From Ketogulonicigenium vulgare WSH-001 (GTDB taxonomy: Bacteria > Pseudomonadota > Alphaproteobacteria > Rhodobacterales > Rhodobacteraceae), in NCBI RefSeq assembly GCF_000223375.1, contig NC_017384.1, positions 434,001 through 498,000 of the forward strand: a stretch of DNA of 64,000 bases, in the 5' to 3' direction. The notes beneath the pieces were generated by a model. That model was not told the origin of the DNA and ran no database searches. It worked only from the letters and a program-made list of their open reading frames with translations. Numbering within the stretch: the stretch's first letter is position 1; the number at the start of each line of letters is the position of its first letter. Position numbers and translations under genes: made by a program. Of this stretch, positions 17,682-27,775 are shown one piece after another.

Positions 17682-17712
17682 TGACAACGCGCGGTGCTGC
17701 TGCGCGTTGTCA
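17682..17712. repeat. Perfect 11-bp inverted repeat after lysS
   Basis: TGACAACGCGC (17682-17692) and GCGCGTTGTCA (17702-17712) flank a 9-nt loop, 7 bp after the lysS stop and 48 bp before the beta-helix gene. There is no T-run on the plus strand. It could end lysS transcription weakly or be an operator for the next gene. Confidence 0.55.
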
Positions 17713-17759
17713 ACCCGTGCTGCCTAAAGACTTGCCCGAACCGCTAGAGGGGGCAAGCG

Positions 17760-20048
17760 ATGAATAAGGTGATCACGGACGGGCTGGTGCTGATGCCCGC
17801 AAGCTTTGCGGCGGGCCTGGGGCAATGGTCGCGCGGCGACGGGGTGCCGGGGTCTGATACCTATGCCATGTCGGGCGCGGGCAGCTTTGTCCCTGCCGAT
17901 CAGGATTTCGGCGCGGCCTTGGAAATCCAGAAAACCACCGCCACCCAGAAAATCCGCTATATGGTCGCAACGCCCATGCTGCCCGGCCTTTATTTGCGGA
18001 TCAAAGCACGGGTCAAGGCCATCGCGGGCGCGCTGCCTGCGGTGCAGATCGCGGGCTATCCGACGAACGGCTCGGGCGGGGCGATATCGGGCCTGACGGT
18101 CACCGCGGCCCCCACGCAATTGACGGCCTATGGTCAGGTGGTCGAGGTCTCGGCCATCGTCGGCACCGGCCTGCGCGGCGGCGTGAACATGTATTGGCCC
18201 AGTGCCGCCTATGGTTATTTCGGTATCAACTTTACCGGCCCCAATGGCGCGATCCTGCGCATCGATGATATCGAGATCGAGGATATCACCCATGTCTTTC
18301 TGCGCGACATGCTGGCGCAGGTTGATGTGCGCGATTACGGCGCGCGCGGCGATGGCGTGACGAACGACGCGCCCGCCTTTGCCGCCGCCGATGCCGCCGC
18401 TGCGGGTCGCGAGGTCTTTGTCCCTGCGGGCAGCTATTTTCTGGATGCTGATGTCACCTTGCAAAGCCGCGTCCGGTTTGAAGGTAAAGTAATTGTCCCC
18501 GACGCCCGCCGCTTTATCCTGCAAAGCAATTTCGACCTGCCGTCTTATGTCGATGCCTTTGGCGACGAGGAACAGGCCTTTCGCAAGGCCTGGCAGGCGC
18601 TGCTGAATAACGCGGATCACGAGGGGCTGGATATGGGCGGGCGGCGCGTGACGCTGACGCGGCCCTTGGATATGCAGGCCTGTGACCCCTCGCGCACCAC
18701 ATTCGCGCAGCGCCGCGTGATCCGCAACGGCTGTTTCCAACCGGATGAGGGCACGGCATGGCTGTCCGATGTGATCACCGCGCAGGCGACCTATTCTGCC
18801 GCCAATCCGACCCAACTGACCGGCATCGCCGCGATTGGCGCGATCCAGCGTGGCAGTCTGGTCACCGGCGCGGGCGTCGGGCGCGAGGTCTATGTGACCG
18901 AGGTGAATCCCGCCAACAATTCCCTGACGCTTTCCGCCGAGCTATATGACGCCGAGGGCACGCAGCAATTTACCTTTACGCGGTTCAAATATCTGCTGGA
19001 TTTCTCGGGCTACGAGACGCTGACGCAGGTGGTGCTGTCGGATATCGACTTTCAATGTCTGTCGCGCGCCAGCGGCGTGATGTTGGCGCGCGGGGGCGTT
19101 GCGTTTCATATCCGCGACTGTTTCTTCACCCGCCCGCAAGATCGCGGCATCACATCCATCGGGCGGGGCTGTCAGGGCCTATTGATCGACCGCTGTCAGT
19201 TCCTGTCGGCCGAGCAGCATTTGCCGGTCAGCAGCCGTGTGTCCATCGGGTTCAACACCAACGCCAACGACTTGAAATTGCGCGACAACCGCGCCGTGAT
19301 GTTCCGCCATTTCGGTGTCATGGCAGGATCGGGCAATATCGTCAGCAACAACCACTTTTTCGCGGGCGATTCCGAAGGGACGGGCATCCGGTTCGGCGGT
19401 TTGGTCATCACGCTGCCGAACCCGCGCATGACGATTGTCGGCAATTACATCGACAACAATTCGATTGAATGGACCAATGAACATTCCTCAAGCCCTGCGC
19501 TCGGCAATCAGTTCAGCTTTAGCGGCCTGACGATCACCGGCAACAATTTCACCGCCGGGAATGTGGCGACATGGTTTAGCTGGATCGTGATCAAGCCTTA
19601 CGGCGCGGGGCATTACATTCAGGGGCTGACGGTGAATGACAACGTGTTCCGCACCATCGCGGGCACGGTCGAGCGGGTCGAGCGGGTGGATACCACGTTT
19701 GCCGACCTCGATTTCAGCCGGATCCGCAATGTGCAATTCACCGGCAATGTCTTCAACGCGGTGACGAACGAGACGCGCAACCCCCTCAGCGTCACGCATA
19801 GCCAGACCTCGGAAAGCCGTACTTGGCTGATCAGTGGCGGATCGAACCTGCCCTTCAATGGCCGCCTGCGCACGGTCGAGGCACTGGTCCCGCTGGGCGC
19901 GATCACCACATCGAACGGCGGATCGGTCTATGAAAGCCCGCTGGTCGATGTCGAATATGGCACCGGCAACCGGCAGGCGCGGCTGACCTTTGGCGCGACG
20001 TGCAAGGGCACGATGCGCTGCCTTGTGCGCATGGATAACCCGAACTGA
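17760..20048 (+). CDS. Right-handed beta-helix protein, pectate-lyase-3/GH28-related; head-spike (GhsB)-like
   Basis: A 762-residue protein without a signal peptide. Residues 1-180 form an N-terminal beta-rich module (MNKVITDGLVLMPASFAAGLG at the start, IEIED at about 171-175). Residues 190-207 carry DYGARGDGVTNDAPAF, the hallmark of Pectate_lyase_3/GH28-related beta-helices, and the rest shows repeated NN/GN turns (GNIVSNNHF, VGNYIDNNS, TGNNFTAGN, TGNVFNAV) typical of parallel beta-helix rungs. The N-terminal module resembles, from memory, the head-spike protein GhsB of Rhodobacter capsulatus gene transfer agent, which binds capsule. No phage or GTA genes lie nearby, and no GhsA partner is seen. 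A lone polysaccharide-binding tailspike remnant is the alternative. Confidence 0.65.
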   Translation: MNKVITDGLVLMPASFAAGLGQWSRGDGVPGSDTYAMSGAGSFVPADQDFGAALEIQKTTATQKIRYMVATPMLPGLYLRIKARVKAIAGALPAVQIAGYPTNGSGGAISGLTVTAAPTQLTAYGQVVEVSAIVGTGLRGGVNMYWPSAAYGYFGINFTGPNGAILRIDDIEIEDITHVFLRDMLAQVDVRDYGARGDGVTNDAPAFAAADAAAAGREVFVPAGSYFLDADVTLQSRVRFEGKVIVPDARRFILQSNFDLPSYVDAFGDEEQAFRKAWQALLNNADHEGLDMGGRRVTLTRPLDMQACDPSRTTFAQRRVIRNGCFQPDEGTAWLSDVITAQATYSAANPTQLTGIAAIGAIQRGSLVTGAGVGREVYVTEVNPANNSLTLSAELYDAEGTQQFTFTRFKYLLDFSGYETLTQVVLSDIDFQCLSRASGVMLARGGVAFHIRDCFFTRPQDRGITSIGRGCQGLLIDRCQFLSAEQHLPVSSRVSIGFNTNANDLKLRDNRAVMFRHFGVMAGSGNIVSNNHFFAGDSEGTGIRFGGLVITLPNPRMTIVGNYIDNNSIEWTNEHSSSPALGNQFSFSGLTITGNNFTAGNVATWFSWIVIKPYGAGHYIQGLTVNDNVFRTIAGTVERVERVDTTFADLDFSRIRNVQFTGNVFNAVTNETRNPLSVTHSQTSESRTWLISGGSNLPFNGRLRTVEALVPLGAITTSNGGSVYESPLVDVEYGTGNRQARLTFGATCKGTMRCLVRMDNPN

Positions 20049-20055
20049 CGGGGCA

Positions 20056-20078
20056 GGGGCGGCGCTGCCGCCCCTTTT
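20056..20078 (+). terminator. Rho-independent terminator after the beta-helix gene
   Basis: GGGGCGGC (20056-20063), loop GCT and GCCGCCCC (20067-20074) are followed by TTTT. It separates the beta-helix gene from the urease operon. Confidence 0.8.
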
Positions 20079-20110
20079 CCTTTGCGCGCGCCTCGCCTAA
20101 CTTGCCGCTT

Positions 20111-20938
20111 ATGCTGCACGAACCCGCCCGCCTGCCCCATGAACAGCCCCGCTCGGTCGGGCAATTGGTGATCACCGCGAAATATGCGGAGGGGCGCTCG
20201 CGTCTGGACGAGTTGCGCCAGCAAGGGTCGTTCCGCGCGCTGTTTCCGCATGGCGCACGCGGCGATGTGCTGGCGATCATGCTGAACACATCGGGCGGCG
20301 TCACCGGCGGCGACCGCTTTGATACCGAGGCTGTCGCAGGCGCGGGCGCCGCCTTGACCCTATCCACACAGGCCGCCGAGCGTGCCTATCGCATCGCGGG
20401 CGACCGCCCCGGCAGCATTACCACCCGCCTGCGGGCCGAGGCGGGCGCGACCCTGCACTGGCTGCCGCAGGAAACCATCTTGTTTGACGGCGCGGGGCTG
20501 GACCGCGATTTGCACATCGACATGCACCCTAGCGCGCGTGTTGTCCTGTGCGAGCCGCTGATTCTGGGCCGCCGCGCGATGGGCGAGCGGGTGACATCGG
20601 CCCATCTGACCGACCGCTGGCAGGTGCATCGCGGCGGCGAGTTGATCTTCCTTGATACATTGCGTTTGCGCGGCCCCGTGCAGGATCTGGCCGATCGGAT
20701 CGGCATCGCCGATGGCGCGACGGCCATGGCGCAGGTCATGCTGGCCGCGCCGGACGCAGATGCTGAACTTTTACGCATTCGCACGCTTTTGCCGCCCACG
20801 GCGGGGGCCAGCCTTGTGCGGGACGGCGTTTTGTTTATCCGTATTCTAGCCGAAGACGGCTATGCGCTGCGCCGCAGCCTCGTGCCGATTTTAGAAGTCT
20901 TAACCCGCGCCCCGCTGCCTCGAACTTGGAGCCTTTGA
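20111..20938 (+). CDS. ureD: Urease accessory protein UreD
   Basis: A 275-residue chaperone that binds apo-urease with UreF and UreG during nickel insertion. Family marks are GGVTGGDRF near residue 60 and TQAAERAYR near residue 90, both strongly conserved in UreD. A TTG at 20102 is in frame, but the ATG at 20111 is preferred. It opens the operon ureD-A-B-C-E-F-G, with ureA starting 1 bp after its stop. Confidence 0.93.
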   Translation: MLHEPARLPHEQPRSVGQLVITAKYAEGRSRLDELRQQGSFRALFPHGARGDVLAIMLNTSGGVTGGDRFDTEAVAGAGAALTLSTQAAERAYRIAGDRPGSITTRLRAEAGATLHWLPQETILFDGAGLDRDLHIDMHPSARVVLCEPLILGRRAMGERVTSAHLTDRWQVHRGGELIFLDTLRLRGPVQDLADRIGIADGATAMAQVMLAAPDADAELLRIRTLLPPTAGASLVRDGVLFIRILAEDGYALRRSLVPILEVLTRAPLPRTWSL

Positions 20939-20939
20939 C

Positions 20940-21242
20940 ATGCAACTGACCCCCCGTGAAAAGGATAAGCTGCTGATTTCCATGGCGGCCGAGGTGGCCC
21001 GCCGCCGCCTGTCGCGCGGCGTCAAGCTGAACCACCCCGAGGCGATTGCCCTGATCACCGATTTCGTGGTCGAGGGCGCGCGCGATGGCCGCTCGGTCGC
21101 GGATCTGATGCAGGCGGGCGCCCATGTCATCACCCGCGCCCAATGTATGGAGGGCATCGCCGAGATGATCCATGACGTGCAGGTCGAGGCGACCTTTCCC
21201 GATGGCACGAAACTCGTGACCGTCCATAACCCGATCCGCTGA
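20940..21242 (+). CDS. ureA: Urease subunit gamma
   Basis: A 100-residue structural subunit of urease. It begins [20 protein letters not shown] and includes [21 protein letters not shown], both diagnostic. It forms the (UreABC)3 trimer that hydrolyses urea to ammonia and carbamate. Length equals the family norm (100 aa). Confidence 0.96.
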   Translation: MQLTPREKDKLLISMAAEVARRRLSRGVKLNHPEAIALITDFVVEGARDGRSVADLMQAGAHVITRAQCMEGIAEMIHDVQVEATFPDGTKLVTVHNPIR

Positions 21243-21254
21243 CAGGGGGCCCTG

Positions 21255-21560
21255 ATGATACCCGGAGAGATTTTCCCCGCCGATGGCGATCTGATCCTGA
21301 ACGCTGACCGCGAGGCCATCACCCTGATGGTCGCCAATACCGGTGACCGGCCCATTCAGGTCGGCAGCCATTACCATTTCGCCGAGGTGAACCCGGCGCT
21401 CGATTTCGACCGCGCCGCCGCGCGCGGCATGCGCCTTGATATCGCCGCGGGCACCGCTGTCCGGTTCGAGCCGGGCCAGCGCCGCGATGTGCATCTGATC
21501 CCGCTGTCGGGCGCGCGCATCGTGCATGGGTTCAACGCGCTGATCGCCGGTCCGCTTTAG
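21255..21560 (+). CDS. ureB: Urease subunit beta
   Basis: A 101-residue structural subunit. It shows the family opening MIPGEIFP and the motif [14 protein letters not shown] followed by RFEPG. It lies 12 bp after ureA and 12 bp before ureC, all in one operon. UreA and UreB are separate here, as in most proteobacteria, not fused as in Helicobacter. Confidence 0.96.
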   Translation: MIPGEIFPADGDLILNADREAITLMVANTGDRPIQVGSHYHFAEVNPALDFDRAAARGMRLDIAAGTAVRFEPGQRRDVHLIPLSGARIVHGFNALIAGPL

Positions 21561-21572
21561 GGAGTTCGCCAG

Positions 21573-23333
<1,761 letters not shown>

Positions 23334-23340
23334 GACGCCA

Positions 23341-23982
23341 ATGACCCTGCATGCCCATGATATTGCCCGCCAAAGCGACGCGACCCCGGCCGATTTCATC
23401 CAGATGAGCTATGAAGAGCGGCTGATCCGGCGCAAGCGCGTCACCACCGCCAGCGGGCTGTCGTTCATGGTCGATCTGCCCGAAACGGTCGGTCTGGACG
23501 AGGGCGACGCCTTTGTCCTCAGCGATGGGCGGCAGGTCACAATCATCGCGGCGGACGAGGATCTGCTGGAAGTGCAGGGCGATCTGCACCGCCTTGCATG
23601 GCACATCGGCAACCGCCACGCGCCCTGCCAGATCGAGATGGACCGCCTTGTGATCCGCGCGGATAAGGTGATGCAAGACATGCTGCGCGGCCTTGGCGCG
23701 GCGGTGAAATCCATCCGCGAGCCCTTTCGCCCCGAAGGCGGAGCCTATGGCCACGGACGCACGATGGGACATTCGCATGGGGGTCATTCGCATGGCCCCG
23801 ACACGGCGCATGATCACGCCCATGTGGATGGCCATGACCGCTTGCATGGTTTGATGGCGGGCGACGCCCCTGCGGGGGCCGAGGATGGTCACCATCACCA
23901 CGACCATGATGACCACGACCACGATCATTCCCACGAGGGCGTGCCGAACCTGCGCCCCCATCGCCATGACCATCACCACTGA
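23341..23982 (+). CDS. ureE: Urease accessory protein UreE with long His-rich tail
   Basis: A 213-residue nickel metallochaperone that hands nickel to the UreDFG complex. The folded part spans about 1-136. The last 77 residues contain 24 histidines in HSHGGHSH-like and HHHHDHDDHDHDH-like stretches, a nickel-binding or storage tail. It starts 7 bp after ureC and overlaps the ureF start by 17 bp. The tail is longer than in many UreE proteins and may compensate for the absence of a nickel transporter gene in this cluster. Confidence 0.94.
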   Translation: MTLHAHDIARQSDATPADFIQMSYEERLIRRKRVTTASGLSFMVDLPETVGLDEGDAFVLSDGRQVTIIAADEDLLEVQGDLHRLAWHIGNRHAPCQIEMDRLVIRADKVMQDMLRGLGAAVKSIREPFRPEGGAYGHGRTMGHSHGGHSHGPDTAHDHAHVDGHDRLHGLMAGDAPAGAEDGHHHHDHDDHDHDHSHEGVPNLRPHRHDHHH

Positions 23983-24601
23983 ACAGCTACTGACCCTGAC
24001 GCAATGGCTGTCGCCCGCCTATCCGGTGGGCGCATTCGTCTTTTCGCACGGGCTGGAAAGCGCGATTGCGGACGCTCAGGTGCAGGACCGGGACAGTCTG
24101 ATTGCCTGGCTGTCGGCGGTGCTGGAACAGGGCGCTGGGCGCAATGATGCGATCCTGATCGGCGCGGCCTATCGCGGCGATCAGGGTGCCGCCGCCTATG
24201 GTGCCGCCTTGCAGCCCGCGCGCGAACGTTTGCTCGAGGCGCGCAGCCAAGGCGCGGCTTTTGCCAAAATCACCCGCGATGTGCGCGGCTATGATCTGCC
24301 CGATGCCGTGTTTCCTGTGGTTTTCGGCTGGGCGGCGCGGCAGGCGCAGCTGCCCTTGGTGCCCGCCGCGCAGGTCTATCTGCAAGCCTTTGTCACCAAC
24401 CTCGTGCAGGGGGCACAGCGCCTGATGCCGCTGGGTCAGACCCGCGCGCAGCAGGCGATCGAGGCGCTGTCACCGATCTGCGCGCAGGTTGCGCTGGAAA
24501 ACACGGGCGCATCGTTGCAAGATCTGGGCGGTTTCGCCCTTGCTGCCGATATCGCTGCCATGCGGCACGAGGGGCTGCAGCCGCGCCTCTTCCGCTCATA
24601 A
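23966..24601 (+). CDS. ureF: Urease accessory protein UreF
   Basis: A 211-residue helical protein that regulates the UreG GTPase during urease maturation. It begins with [20 protein letters not shown], followed by FVFSHGLE, the classic UreF start. The frame is open upstream, but the ATG at 23966 fits the family and overlaps the ureE end by 17 bp, implying coupled translation. It lies 13 bp before ureG. Confidence 0.93.
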   Translation: MTITTEQLLTLTQWLSPAYPVGAFVFSHGLESAIADAQVQDRDSLIAWLSAVLEQGAGRNDAILIGAAYRGDQGAAAYGAALQPARERLLEARSQGAAFAKITRDVRGYDLPDAVFPVVFGWAARQAQLPLVPAAQVYLQAFVTNLVQGAQRLMPLGQTRAQQAIEALSPICAQVALENTGASLQDLGGFALAADIAAMRHEGLQPRLFRS

Positions 24602-24614
24602 AGGACTCTCGTCG

Positions 24615-25229
24615 ATGACCATCTCCCCGAACGGCCCGCTGAAACTCGGCATCGGAGGCCCCGTCGGCGCGGGCAAGACCACCCTGACCGCAACGCTCGC
24701 CAAGCGCCTGAAAGACGAGCTGTCGCTGGCCGTCATCACCAATGATATCTATACGCAGGAAGATGCCGAGGCGCTGATGCGCCTGCAGATCCTGCCGCAA
24801 AGCCGCGTCATGGGCGTCGAGACTGGCGGCTGTCCCCATACCGCGATCCGCGAGGATGCCTCGATCAACCTCGCCGCCGTGGCCGAGATGCGCGCCCGCC
24901 ATCCTGACCTCGATCTGGTCATTATCGAAAGCGGCGGCGACAATCTGTCGGCGACCTTCTCACCCGAGCTTGCCGATGTCACGATCTATGTCATCGACGT
25001 CGCCGCGGGCGAGGAGATCCCGCGCAAAGGCGGCCCCGCGATCACGCGATCCGATATTTTGATCATCAATAAAACCGATCTTGCGCCCTATGTCGGGGCA
25101 TCGCTGGATGTGATGGAACGCGACGCGACCCGCGTGCGGCAGGGGCGGCCGTTCCTGTTCTCCAGCCTTAGGAATGGTGAGGGGGTCGAGGAGATCGTCG
25201 CTCTGCTGAAAGAGGTCGGCGGATTATGA
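24615..25229 (+). CDS. ureG: Urease accessory GTPase UreG
   Basis: A 204-residue SIMIBI-class GTPase that supplies energy for nickel insertion. The P-loop GPVGAGKT is at 15-22, the metal-binding CPH in [18 protein letters not shown] in the middle, and the guanine specificity motif NKTD late in the chain. Frame-upstream residues are not part of the family, so the start is the ATG at 24615. Its TGA overlaps the ATG of the DgoK-like gene (ATGA), tying that gene to the urease transcript. Confidence 0.96.
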   Translation: MTISPNGPLKLGIGGPVGAGKTTLTATLAKRLKDELSLAVITNDIYTQEDAEALMRLQILPQSRVMGVETGGCPHTAIREDASINLAAVAEMRARHPDLDLVIIESGGDNLSATFSPELADVTIYVIDVAAGEEIPRKGGPAITRSDILIINKTDLAPYVGASLDVMERDATRVRQGRPFLFSSLRNGEGVEEIVALLKEVGGL

Positions 25230-25921
25230 CCGGCGATTGGCTGGCGATCGACGCTCTCAGCGGCCAAGGCTGGCAGATGCGCGGGGCCGAGGTGCAACGT
25301 GCCTTTGCCCTTGATGGCGGGGCCTTGCCCGATCTGCCGATTGTCGCCTGCGGTATCGGCGGCGTGCCCGCGATGCCTGTGCCGACCATCCCGCTGCATC
25401 TGGCCGCAGGCGCACAGCAAAAGCTGTTGGCACCGCTGATCCAAAGCGATACCGGCGCGGTCACCATGGGGCACGAGGCGCGGATCATCGGATGGCTGCG
25501 TGCGGCGGGTGATTGGGATGGCGCGATCTGCCTGTGCCACAGCCGCACGATCTGGGCGCATGTCAGCGCGGGCGAGGTGATCGGCCTGCGCGCCAGCCTG
25601 ACCGGCGAGATCAGCGACTTTCTGGCCGATGGTCAGGGCGAGGGTGGCGATTTCGATGCGGCCGTCGCCGATGGCTATGCCCGGCCCGAGCAGTTGCTGT
25701 CACGTCTTGCGACCACATCTGGCCGCGCTGCGCAGCAGGGGCTGCTGATCGGGGCCGATCTTGCCGGTGCGAAACATTGGTGGCTGGGACAAGATATCGT
25801 GGTGATCGGCCCGCGCGCCGATGCCTATGCCCGCGCGCTGGCCCAACTGGGCGCCAGCCCCCGCACCGCACCCGATGATGCAACCACGCTGGCCGGTCTG
25901 ATCGCGGCGGCGGGCCGCTGA
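25226..25921 (+). CDS. Degenerate 2-dehydro-3-deoxygalactonokinase (DgoK)-like protein
   Basis: A 231-residue protein that aligns by eye with DgoK sugar kinases: [14 protein letters not shown] at the N-terminus (DgoK has a DWGTxN motif there), IVACGIGG near 40, [18 protein letters not shown] near 105 (DgoK has LPGTHSKWV), SLTGEI and [14 protein letters not shown]. The phosphate-1 loop and the substrate motif are both altered, and the protein is about 60-70 residues shorter than active DgoK. It is therefore probably not a working kinase. It overlaps ureG by 4 bp and lysR by 1 bp, so it sits in a tightly coupled chain. Function unknown. Confidence 0.65.
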   Translation: MTGDWLAIDALSGQGWQMRGAEVQRAFALDGGALPDLPIVACGIGGVPAMPVPTIPLHLAAGAQQKLLAPLIQSDTGAVTMGHEARIIGWLRAAGDWDGAICLCHSRTIWAHVSAGEVIGLRASLTGEISDFLADGQGEGGDFDAAVADGYARPEQLLSRLATTSGRAAQQGLLIGADLAGAKHWWLGQDIVVIGPRADAYARALAQLGASPRTAPDDATTLAGLIAAAGR

Positions 25922-26829
25922 TGGACCGCCTTGACGCAGACCGCCTGCTGATTTCCGTCGTCGACCTTGGCAGCTTTGCCCGCGGGGCCGAGCGGCACGG
26001 CGTCAGCCCCGGTCAGGCGTCAAAGGTGATCTCGCGGCTGGAAAGCGATCTGGGCGTGCAACTGCTGTCACGCACCACGCGCGCCCTGTCGCTGACCGAG
26101 GCGGGGCAGGCCTATGTCGAGCGGATGCGCCGCGTCGTTGAGGAGGTCGAGGCGATCGACGCCTCGGTCCGGCAGGCGACAGGACGGCCTTCGGGGCGGT
26201 TGCGGGTGACGGCACCGCTGACCTTTGGCGTCTCGACCCTGACGCCAATTCTGGTCGAATTCGCCCGCGCCTACCCCGAGATTACGCTGGATATCAGCTT
26301 TTCCGACCGCGTGGTGTCACTGGTGGACGAGGGGTTCGATGCCGCCGTCCGCATCGGCCATCCGGTTGATAGCAGCCTGATCGCGCGCAAACTGACCGAT
26401 ATCCGCATCGTGCTGGGCGCATCGCCGGGTTATCTGGCCGCGCATGGCACGCCCGATCAGCCTGCCGCGCTGGTGGGCCATGATTGCGTGATTGACGCGA
26501 ATTTCACCGATGCGACAAGGTGGCGTTTCAACACGGCCGGCGGGCGCGTCTCGGTGCCGGTGCAATCGCGCATCGTGCTGTCGAATGCCGAAAGCTGCGC
26601 CCGCGCGGCGAGCCTTGGCCTTGGGATCGCGCGCATCCCCAGCTTTGTCGCCGGGCCGATGTTCCAAAGCGGCGCATTGGTACCGCTGATGACCCAGACC
26701 GAGGATGACCCCGTAGGCCTGTTCATCGTCTTTCCGCCCGGCCGTCACCTGCCGCTGAAGCTGCGCAGCTTTGTCGAATTCCTTGCCGGACATTTCCGTG
26801 GCACGCCGGACTGGGAGAAGGGCTGGTGA
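25921..26829 (+). CDS. LysR-family transcriptional regulator
   Basis: A 302-residue LysR protein. The winged helix-turn-helix spans about 1-60 (GSFARGAERHGVSPGQASKVISRLE), followed by a linker helix and the periplasmic-binding-like effector domain from about 90 to 295. Its start overlaps the DgoK-like stop (TGATG). It precedes the VOC and glutathionyl-hydroquinone reductase genes on the same strand and is the likely regulator of those two; the palindrome at 26832-26848 is a candidate site. The effector is unknown; a quinone or phenol would fit the neighbours. Confidence 0.9.
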   Translation: MDRLDADRLLISVVDLGSFARGAERHGVSPGQASKVISRLESDLGVQLLSRTTRALSLTEAGQAYVERMRRVVEEVEAIDASVRQATGRPSGRLRVTAPLTFGVSTLTPILVEFARAYPEITLDISFSDRVVSLVDEGFDAAVRIGHPVDSSLIARKLTDIRIVLGASPGYLAAHGTPDQPAALVGHDCVIDANFTDATRWRFNTAGGRVSVPVQSRIVLSNAESCARAASLGLGIARIPSFVAGPMFQSGALVPLMTQTEDDPVGLFIVFPPGRHLPLKLRSFVEFLAGHFRGTPDWEKGW

Positions 26830-26831
26830 TT

Positions 26832-26848
26832 GTTTCCAAAATGGAAAC
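26832..26848. promoter_or_regulatory. Palindrome between lysR and the VOC gene, candidate operator
   Basis: GTTTCC-AAAAT-GGAAAC is a perfect 6-bp inverted repeat 3 bp after the lysR stop and about 90 bp before the VOC gene start. It contains a T-N11-A core of the kind LysR proteins bind. The low-GC stretch after it (26849-26905) could hold the promoter of the VOC-reductase pair. A weak terminator is less likely, as no T-run follows. Confidence 0.5.
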
Positions 26849-26937
26849 TTAATCATCACAAACGGGTGTCTTAAGGCAAAGTCAGAAATAGTCTATCTAA
26901 CCCTCAACGGGCGGATCGCCCTTTGGATAGGTGCAAT

Positions 26938-27774
26938 ATGACCATTTCGAACCAAGCGCCGATTTTCGTGGGTGGCGTCACGCTGGTCGCGCAGGATCTG
27001 CAAGGCATGGCGGATTACTACCGCAATCTGCTGAACCTCGAGACGTTCAGCGCGGATGGCAGCGAGATTACTTTGGGCGCCGATACGCCCTTTTTGACCC
27101 TGCGCGGGGATAAGGCCGCGCAGAACCCCGGCGCGCGTCAGGCGGGCCTGTTCCACAATGCCTTCTTGTTCCCGCAGCGGGCCGATCTGGCGCGCTGGGT
27201 GATGCATGCGATTGATGGGCAGATCCCCGTCAGCGGCGTCTCGGATCATGGCGTCAGCGAGGCGATCTATCTGACCGACCCCGAGGGCAACGGCATCGAA
27301 ATTTATGCCGACCGCCCCTATGCCCAGTGGCCCAAACAATCGGACGGCAGCCTCGAGATGTTCACCGAGGCGCTGAACGTGCAGGATCTGGTGCAAAGCG
27401 CCGGTAACAGTCGCTGGTCGGGTGTGCCCGCCGGCACCTATATCGGCCATGTCCACCTGCAAACCGCGATGCTGTCGGCGGCCGAGACCTTTTACGCCAA
27501 GGATTTGGGCTTCGATGTGACAACTCGCTATCCGGGCGCGATTTTCTATGGCTCGGGCGGCTATCACCACCATCTGGCCTCGAACATCTGGAACAGCCGC
27601 AATTCGCCCCCGCGCACAGGCGCGATGACGGGCCTGTCGGATGTGAAACTGCTGACGCAAGATCGCGCGACGCTGGATGCGGTTGCGGCCCGCCTTGGGC
27701 AGACACCCGCGCCGGTGCTGACGGTCGCCGACCCCAGCCATACCACCTTTACCCTGACGACGAAGGACGCCTGA
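26938..27774 (+). CDS. VOC-family protein, extradiol dioxygenase-like (CatE/LinE-like)
   Basis: A 278-residue protein with two vicinal-oxygen-chelate modules (about 10-125 and 150-275). Candidate metal ligands are His in IGHVHLQT, His in YHHHLASNIWNS and Glu in GIEIYADRP. Such enzymes cleave catechols or hydroquinones, or act as glyoxalases. The ATG at 26938 has AGGTG upstream; a TTG 15 bp earlier is less likely. It lies 1 bp before the hydroquinone reductase gene, which argues for an aromatic quinol substrate. Confidence 0.82.
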   Translation: MTISNQAPIFVGGVTLVAQDLQGMADYYRNLLNLETFSADGSEITLGADTPFLTLRGDKAAQNPGARQAGLFHNAFLFPQRADLARWVMHAIDGQIPVSGVSDHGVSEAIYLTDPEGNGIEIYADRPYAQWPKQSDGSLEMFTEALNVQDLVQSAGNSRWSGVPAGTYIGHVHLQTAMLSAAETFYAKDLGFDVTTRYPGAIFYGSGGYHHHLASNIWNSRNSPPRTGAMTGLSDVKLLTQDRATLDAVAARLGQTPAPVLTVADPSHTTFTLTTKDA

Positions 27775-27775
27775 C

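Noticed and set aside
16262..17713. Long open frame antisense to lysS
   Set aside because: It mirrors a complete class I LysRS and encodes an unstructured His/Arg-rich sequence.
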